From the NCBI GenBank assembly GCA_003243255.1, contig QFQM01000178.1, positions 1-9,185 of the forward strand: a stretch of 9,185 bases of DNA. The letters run 5' to 3'. Shown here piece after piece: positions 5,805 to 9,185 of this stretch; position 1 is the first letter of the stretch; each line of letters opens with the position of its first letter. The position numbers were made by a program, and so were the translations under genes. Below the pieces are notes generated by a model. That model was not told the origin of the DNA. It ran no database searches and was given only the letters and a program-made list of their open reading frames with translations. This DNA is from Flavobacterium psychrophilum. GTDB taxonomy: Bacteria; Bacteroidota; Bacteroidia; Flavobacteriales; Flavobacteriaceae.

Positions 5805-6509
5805 ATGAGAAATTTATTACCCCTTATAATAATCTTCTTATTTCCGTTAACGGCTTTAGGACAAATTCCTGACAGTCTCTACTTTTCCAATGCCATAAAA
5901 ATCAACTTTGCCCAGTATAAAAAACAAAGTACACTTGCTTTTGTTACGGGAGATCTTCAGCGTGGGCAATTCCTTTTTGACTCGCTGGTACACAACCGCC
6001 TTATTGGAACCACCTTTGACAACATTACCCTGAAAAAATCATCGGGATCGCGCTTAAAACTGAGTTCCGTTAAGCAGCCTTTATTCCTGCTTACATATGC
6101 CTCCTGGTGTGTACCGAATCAGGGTGAGATACCTGCCCTAAACAAGCTTGCACGAAAATATGGTAAAGATGTAAAGATTATAGTGCTTTTTTGGGACAGG
6201 AAAGACAAAATGAAAAAACTAGCCCGAAAGTTCAGTAGCAGGATAACGGTATGTTATGCCCACGAATATTACAAAACCGATACCAGAACCGTAGCCGCAC
6301 TTAAACACACACTGGGTTTTCCTACCTCCTATTTCCTTGATGCTGAACGTAAGATCGTAGACATCCGCCGCTGTGGCGTATACACAGGCTTATCAAAAGA
6401 ACAATCTCAACAGGCACTGGCTGCCAATTATAAATCGTTCCTGGATGGGCTGTTAACCATAACTGCAAATAAAGACATTTCAAAAGAACCTGTCGCTACA
6501 AGCGATTAA
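5805..6509 (+). CDS. Exported thioredoxin-fold (TlpA/redoxin-like) protein with CVPN active site
   Basis: The 234-residue protein has a signal peptide (MRNLLPLIIIFLFPLTALGQ, cleavage near residue 19-20) and a thioredoxin-like domain from about residue 66. The motif TYASWC-VPNQGEIPALNKL places C102 as the nucleophilic cysteine, but the usual second cysteine is N105, giving CxxN rather than CxxC. The cis-proline loop GFPTSYFLD (P173) and the strand VKIIVLFWDRKDKMKKLARKF are typical of TlpA relatives. Other cysteines are C150 and C190 (RRCGVYTG), either of which might replace the missing partner. A classical dithiol reductase role is therefore doubtful; mixed-disulfide, peroxidase-like or purely binding roles are possible. 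A weak TAAATTTA -7-like sequence lies at 5776-5783. The gene converges on the lytic transglycosylase gene. Confidence 0.85.
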   Translation: MRNLLPLIIIFLFPLTALGQIPDSLYFSNAIKINFAQYKKQSTLAFVTGDLQRGQFLFDSLVHNRLIGTTFDNITLKKSSGSRLKLSSVKQPLFLLTYASWCVPNQGEIPALNKLARKYGKDVKIIVLFWDRKDKMKKLARKFSSRITVCYAHEYYKTDTRTVAALKHTLGFPTSYFLDAERKIVDIRRCGVYTGLSKEQSQQALAANYKSFLDGLLTITANKDISKEPVATSD

Positions 6510-6514
6510 GAATT

Positions 6515-6562
6515 GATTATTGGATTGTTCGATTTTTAGATAGTTCGATATCTAGACCATCC
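6515..6562 (+). repeat. Left array of degenerate 8-bp tandem repeats
   Basis: Six contiguous 8-mers run in perfect phase: GATTATTG, GATTGTTC, GATTTTTA, GATAGTTC, GATATCTA and GACCATCC. All begin GA and the best fit is GATWGTTN. The array begins 5 bp after the thioredoxin-like gene's stop and ends just before the terminator stem. The mirror-image array lies on the other side of the terminator. Confidence 0.65.
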
Positions 6563-6569
6563 AATCATA

Positions 6570-6606
6570 AAAAATCCGTTTTCGCATTTTGCAAGAACGG
6601 ATTTTT
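6570..6606 (+). terminator. Two-way terminator between convergent genes
   Basis: AAAAATCCGTT (6570-6580) pairs perfectly over 11 bp with AACGGATTTTT (6596-6606). The 15-nt interior can extend the hairpin through a GCA/TGC stem with one mismatch below it. A-runs and T-runs on both sides let it act for the plus-strand thioredoxin-like gene and for the minus-strand transglycosylase gene. Confidence 0.9.
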
Positions 6607-6618
6607 AGTTTCTAATGA

Positions 6619-6658
6619 AAATAGTCTAAAAGTCGAACTATCCAACAATCTAACTATC
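6619..6658 (-). repeat. Right array of degenerate 8-bp tandem repeats, inverted
   Basis: Read on the minus strand, five contiguous 8-mers are GATAGTTA, GATTGTTG, GATAGTTC, GACTTTTA and GACTATTT. The unit and phase are the same as in the left array but the orientation is opposite. The array starts 4 bp after the transglycosylase stop codon. Together the two arrays can pair imperfectly around the terminator. Confidence 0.65.
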
Positions 6659-6662
6659 TGAA

Positions 6663-7550
6663 TTAATAGCCCTTCAAAGGAATCTCAATAATATATCCTT
6701 TACCGGCAGCAACATCGAGTTTTCTGTCGCGAAGCCATGGATTATGAATCTTTAATATTTTATAGTTAATACCCTGATCTTTGGCAAACACGGCAAGATC
6801 CGGTATAGAACTGCTAACATCAACTGTTTTTACCGGAATGGTTTGGTATAACTCATTTTGCTGCATAATAAAATTATACTTTTCCGGATGCTGCATGATT
6901 TCCTTCAGCGCCAGTATCCTGAATACATAACGGGCTGTTTCGTCTGTCAATAATAAATCATAGTAGTTTGTCACTCCCTGAAAAGTGATCTGTTTGTTTA
7001 CACCGGTTACACCTCCGTTATAGGAAGCTGCAGCCAGTGTCCACGAACCGAATTTTTTATAAGCATTCTGTAAATAAGTACACGCCGCCTCAGTAGACTT
7101 TTTAAGATCATAACGTTCATCAACAATATCATTCACCTCAAGGCCGCGTTCGCGCGCAGTATCAGGCATAAACTGCCATACTCCTTTTGCCCCCGCAGGT
7201 GAAACCACATTTACAAGACCGCTTTCTATTACTGCAAGGTATTTAAAATCATCCGGTATGCCGTTTTTCTTTAATATAGGCTCAATAACCGGAAAAGCAC
7301 GGTTAGCGCGCTTGATGATGATTTTTGTTGTAGCATCAAGATTAGCATTAATAAGCAGTTCGCGGTCAAAACGCTCAGCCACGTCTGATATGTTCAATGG
7401 GGTCTTCTCTCCTGCGAAATCAATCTCCGTAGGATAATACATTTCCTTTTTAGCATTGGCTTCAGCCGGCTTATCATACGCAGCATGAATAAGCACACCA
7501 CTCATCAGTATTGCCGAAGCAATAACTCCCGTTTTCTTAATCAGTTCCAT
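6663..7550 (-). CDS. Lytic transglycosylase, family 1 (SLT / MltD-like catalytic domain)
   Basis: The 295-residue exported enzyme should cleave peptidoglycan glycan strands, leaving 1,6-anhydro-muramic ends. An N-terminal hydrophobic segment (about 8-23) is a signal peptide or anchor. The SLT domain spans about 85-225 and shows all key motifs: the catalytic Glu109 in YLAVIESG, the SPAGAKGVWQFMPDTAR block (117-133) and AAASYNGG (173-180). The C-terminal part (about 235-295) is not a recognisable LysM repeat, although its end (DLAVFAKDQGINYKILKIHNPWLR then GYIIEIPL) is vaguely LysM-like. MltD proteins usually carry clear LysM repeats, so this is a short form. It begins 6 bp after the stop of the upstream hydrolase gene, so the two are surely cotranscribed. 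The two-way terminator lies about 57 bp downstream. Confidence 0.92.
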   Translation of the reverse strand: MELIKKTGVIASAILMSGVLIHAAYDKPAEANAKKEMYYPTEIDFAGEKTPLNISDVAERFDRELLINANLDATTKIIIKRANRAFPVIEPILKKNGIPDDFKYLAVIESGLVNVVSPAGAKGVWQFMPDTARERGLEVNDIVDERYDLKKSTEAACTYLQNAYKKFGSWTLAAASYNGGVTGVNKQITFQGVTNYYDLLLTDETARYVFRILALKEIMQHPEKYNFIMQQNELYQTIPVKTVDVSSSIPDLAVFAKDQGINYKILKIHNPWLRDRKLDVAAGKGYIIEIPLKGY

Positions 7551-7556
7551 GGTATT

Positions 7557-8231
7557 TTATAGTTTAGTGTTTTCTTCCAATATTATTTCGGGCAGATGTT
7601 CATTCAGCCATTTGTACTTATTGATGATCATAATATGTGTCCCTCCCTTTACGGGAATAAACCCTTTTACATATCTGGGAGGAAAAACCTCATCTGCATC
7701 TCCGTGAATATGTACAACTGTATCATCCGGATCGCACCTGTCCCAGTTTATTATTGTTTTAAACGCCCAGTCGAGATATTTCTTATCTCTGACAGACATA
7801 AATTTTTCGTAAAGGTTAAGCCTCCTTGTAACCGCATTGTTAGTCACGAACATTTGCGAAAGCCAACCCACCTCCTGCATGAGCCTTGTTGGGAAAATAC
7901 GGTAAATACGCGTCAGTTTTGCAAAACGCATCCTGCGCGGAAATTCGGCATTACATTTCACGCTCGAAATTATTATCACTTTTCTGGCTTTTATGATACG
8001 TGCAATTTCCTGTACCAGCACACCTCCGAAGGAAACTCCTATCAGTACCGGATTTTCATGTTTAATATTGGCTGCTATTCGTTTTGCATAATCTGCAATT
8101 GGTTCATTATCCTCAGGCAGGCACCATTCCAGGTAACACATTTCAAATTGGTCTTCAGGCAGGTGAATGTTTTCAAAAATCTTTGGGCTTGCTGCCAGCC
8201 CCGGCATAAAATAAACAGGAATCTTGTCCAT
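7557..8231 (-). CDS. Alpha/beta-hydrolase family protein
   Basis: This 224-residue cytosolic protein has an alpha/beta-hydrolase fold with a complete apparent catalytic triad. The nucleophile is Ser67 in the elbow GVSFGG, the acid is Asp180 in HIHGDADEVFP, and the base is His199 in KGGTHIMI. The oxyanion-loop region YFMPGLAASPKIF lies near the N-terminus. The cap between about 92 and 165 is helical and rich in Arg/Lys (FPRRMRFAKLTRIYRIFPTR), suggesting contact with an acidic or membrane surface. The substrate cannot be deduced; esterase or thioesterase chemistry is most likely. No signal peptide is seen. It is the first gene of a two-gene unit with the lytic transglycosylase. The 116-bp region upstream is shared with the divergent pirin gene and contains no good consensus promoter that I could find. 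Confidence 0.88.
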   Translation of the reverse strand: MDKIPVYFMPGLAASPKIFENIHLPEDQFEMCYLEWCLPEDNEPIADYAKRIAANIKHENPVLIGVSFGGVLVQEIARIIKARKVIIISSVKCNAEFPRRMRFAKLTRIYRIFPTRLMQEVGWLSQMFVTNNAVTRRLNLYEKFMSVRDKKYLDWAFKTIINWDRCDPDDTVVHIHGDADEVFPPRYVKGFIPVKGGTHIMIINKYKWLNEHLPEIILEENTKL

Positions 8232-8347
8232 TTGCTGTGTTTTAACGCTTTGGGAGCGGAATAATCGAATTTTATTACGAAATTTGTATAAAATTAAAGT
8301 TTTTCGCTCAAAAAGAAACGGGGAGAAATTTTAATTTATGAAAAGTT

Positions 8348-9073
8348 ATGAGAACAAGGTTATTCCCAAAAAACGAAAGAGGCACGGCTAATCATGGATG
8401 GCTGCAGGCCAATTTCTCTTTTTCATTTGCCAATTATTATAATCCGGATATGGTTCAGTTTGGTATGCTTCGTGTACTGAATGACGATACTATTGGCGCG
8501 GGCATGGGCTTTGGAACTCATCCGCATGACAATATGGAAATCATTACCATTCCTCTTGAAGGCGGACTGACACACCGTGACAGCATGGGGAACCAGGAAA
8601 CGGTACGTTTTGGTGAAGTACAGGTAATGAGTGCGGGAACTGGAATTCAGCATAGCGAAATGAATGCCAGCCAGACTAAACAGTCCAAGACATTGCAGCT
8701 ATGGATATTTCCCGATAAAGAGAATGTAGAGCCACGATACGGACAGAAAGGCTTTGACGTTGAAAACAACCGTAATACCCTTGTTAACATCGTTTCACCG
8801 GAAGATAAAAATGATGGTAATGCGCTATGGATACACCAGCAGGCTTTTCTGCACCTTGGTGTGTTTGATGCCGGGCAAACCATTACGTATGATGTTAAGA
8901 TACCCGACAATGGAATATACCTTTTCCTTATTGAGGGTCAGCTTGAAATAAACGGACAGACTGTAAATGAACGTGATGCCTATGGTGTTGTGGAATTTGA
9001 CAGTATTGAAATAAAAACCAACACAGCTTCTAAAATCCTGATTATAGAAGTGCCAATGAAGTTTAACGATTAG
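8348..9073 (+). CDS. Pirin-family bicupin protein (YhhW-like)
   Basis: This 241-residue bicupin is of the YhhW type. The N-terminal cupin metal site is intact: His58 and His60 in GTHPHDNMEI, and His102 and Glu104 in GTGIQHSEMN. The same set in E. coli YhhW binds a divalent metal and supports quercetin 2,3-dioxygenase activity in vitro; the natural substrate is unsettled. The second cupin (about 165-238, HLGVFDAGQTITYDVKIPD through SKILIIEVP) lacks the metal ligands, as is usual. The start at 8348 is chosen because the protein opens with the family-typical RLFPKNERGTANHGWL; an ATG 10 bp upstream gives only a 17-codon ORF in another frame. The gene is 2 bp upstream of the GNAT gene, so they form an operon. 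Confidence 0.93.
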   Translation: MRTRLFPKNERGTANHGWLQANFSFSFANYYNPDMVQFGMLRVLNDDTIGAGMGFGTHPHDNMEIITIPLEGGLTHRDSMGNQETVRFGEVQVMSAGTGIQHSEMNASQTKQSKTLQLWIFPDKENVEPRYGQKGFDVENNRNTLVNIVSPEDKNDGNALWIHQQAFLHLGVFDAGQTITYDVKIPDNGIYLFLIEGQLEINGQTVNERDAYGVVEFDSIEIKTNTASKILIIEVPMKFND

Positions 9074-9075
9074 CT

Positions 9076-9185
9076 ATGGAAATAAAAGACAACGAATTTT
9101 CAAGACAGTTTGAAACCACCGCCGACGGCAAACTGTTGACAATAGAATATTCAGTACAGGAACGCAAACTGTTCCTTACCAAAGT
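9076..9185 (+). CDS. Small GNAT-like acetyltransferase (YjdJ type), 3' end outside window
   Basis: Only 36 codons are visible, starting MEIKDNEFSRQFETTADGKL and continuing through TIEYSVQERKLFLTK. This resembles the N-terminus of the short, about 90-100 residue GNAT-like family (YjdJ / GCN5-related type), in which a Phe-rich start is followed by a G-x-L-x-x-I-x-Y strand. The acetyl-CoA site would lie beyond the window edge, so the assignment rests on the N-terminal strands only. The start lies 2 bp after the pirin stop codon, indicating translational coupling. Confidence 0.65.
   Translation, partial: MEIKDNEFSRQFETTADGKLLTIEYSVQERKLFLTK

Noticed and set aside
6515..6658. Possible CRISPR array at the 8-bp repeats
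   Set aside because: The units are contiguous 8-mers without spacers, are degenerate, and are inverted about a terminator; no cas genes are present.
7596..8264. Long 222-codon plus-strand open frame opposite the alpha/beta hydrolase
   Set aside because: The minus-strand frame has a full catalytic triad and family motifs; the plus-strand translation is rich in Cys, His and Phe with no domain pattern.
8232..8347. Divergent promoters between the hydrolase and pirin genes
   Set aside because: A promoter must be here, but I found no TAnnTTTG with a properly spaced TTG on either strand, so no site is listed.
8338..8391. ATG ten bases before the pirin start
   Set aside because: It opens a 17-codon frame (MKSYENKVIPKKRKRHG) with no sign of being a real peptide; the pirin protein starts at 8348 with the conserved N-terminus.

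Overview
The window looks like a chromosomal segment of a Bacteroidota bacterium, most likely a Flavobacteriaceae member close to Flavobacterium. The reasons are the moderately AT-rich coding sequence, promoters of the Bacteroidota form (TTG, about 19-22 bp, TAnnTTTG), almost no Shine-Dalgarno sequences, and protein families typical of the group (a DUF6428 protein in an ars operon, a stand-alone GyrI-like protein). There are no tRNA or rRNA genes, insertion sequences, phage genes or CRISPR arrays.

Left part (1-3164): the N-terminal two thirds of carB (carbamoyl-phosphate synthase large subunit) lies on the minus strand. Upstream of it, on the same strand, is rpmH (ribosomal protein L34). Two tandem hairpins separate them. 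rpmH has a near-ideal promoter, placed back to back with a plus-strand promoter for a small membrane-anchored TPR protein that ends in its own terminator.

Middle (3165-5230): a single-gene unit encodes a GyrI-like effector-binding protein and has its own terminator. A compact arsenic operon follows: arsR, a DUF6428 gene, a small overlapping one-TM ORF, and a thioredoxin-type arsC. A palindromic site overlapping the arsR promoter suggests autoregulation. The operon closes with a terminator directly after arsC, and no ArsB/ACR3 efflux pump is encoded in the window. Both ArsR and the DUF6428 protein end in a Cys-Cys pair.

Right part (5231-9185): an unrecognised small lipoprotein gene is followed by a secreted thioredoxin-fold protein whose active site reads CVPN instead of CxxC. 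It converges on a two-gene minus-strand unit (alpha/beta hydrolase, then lytic transglycosylase). The convergent junction holds a strong two-way terminator, flanked on both sides by inverted arrays of a degenerate 8-bp repeat (GATWGTTN-like). A plus-strand unit starts after the hydrolase with a pirin-family protein and, 2 bp later, a truncated small GNAT gene.

Most genes are ordinary. The points worth a second look are the pump-less ars operon with its Cys-Cys tails and overlapping membrane ORF, the repeat-flanked terminator, and the altered thioredoxin motif. I saw no clear sign of a wholly new multi-gene system.
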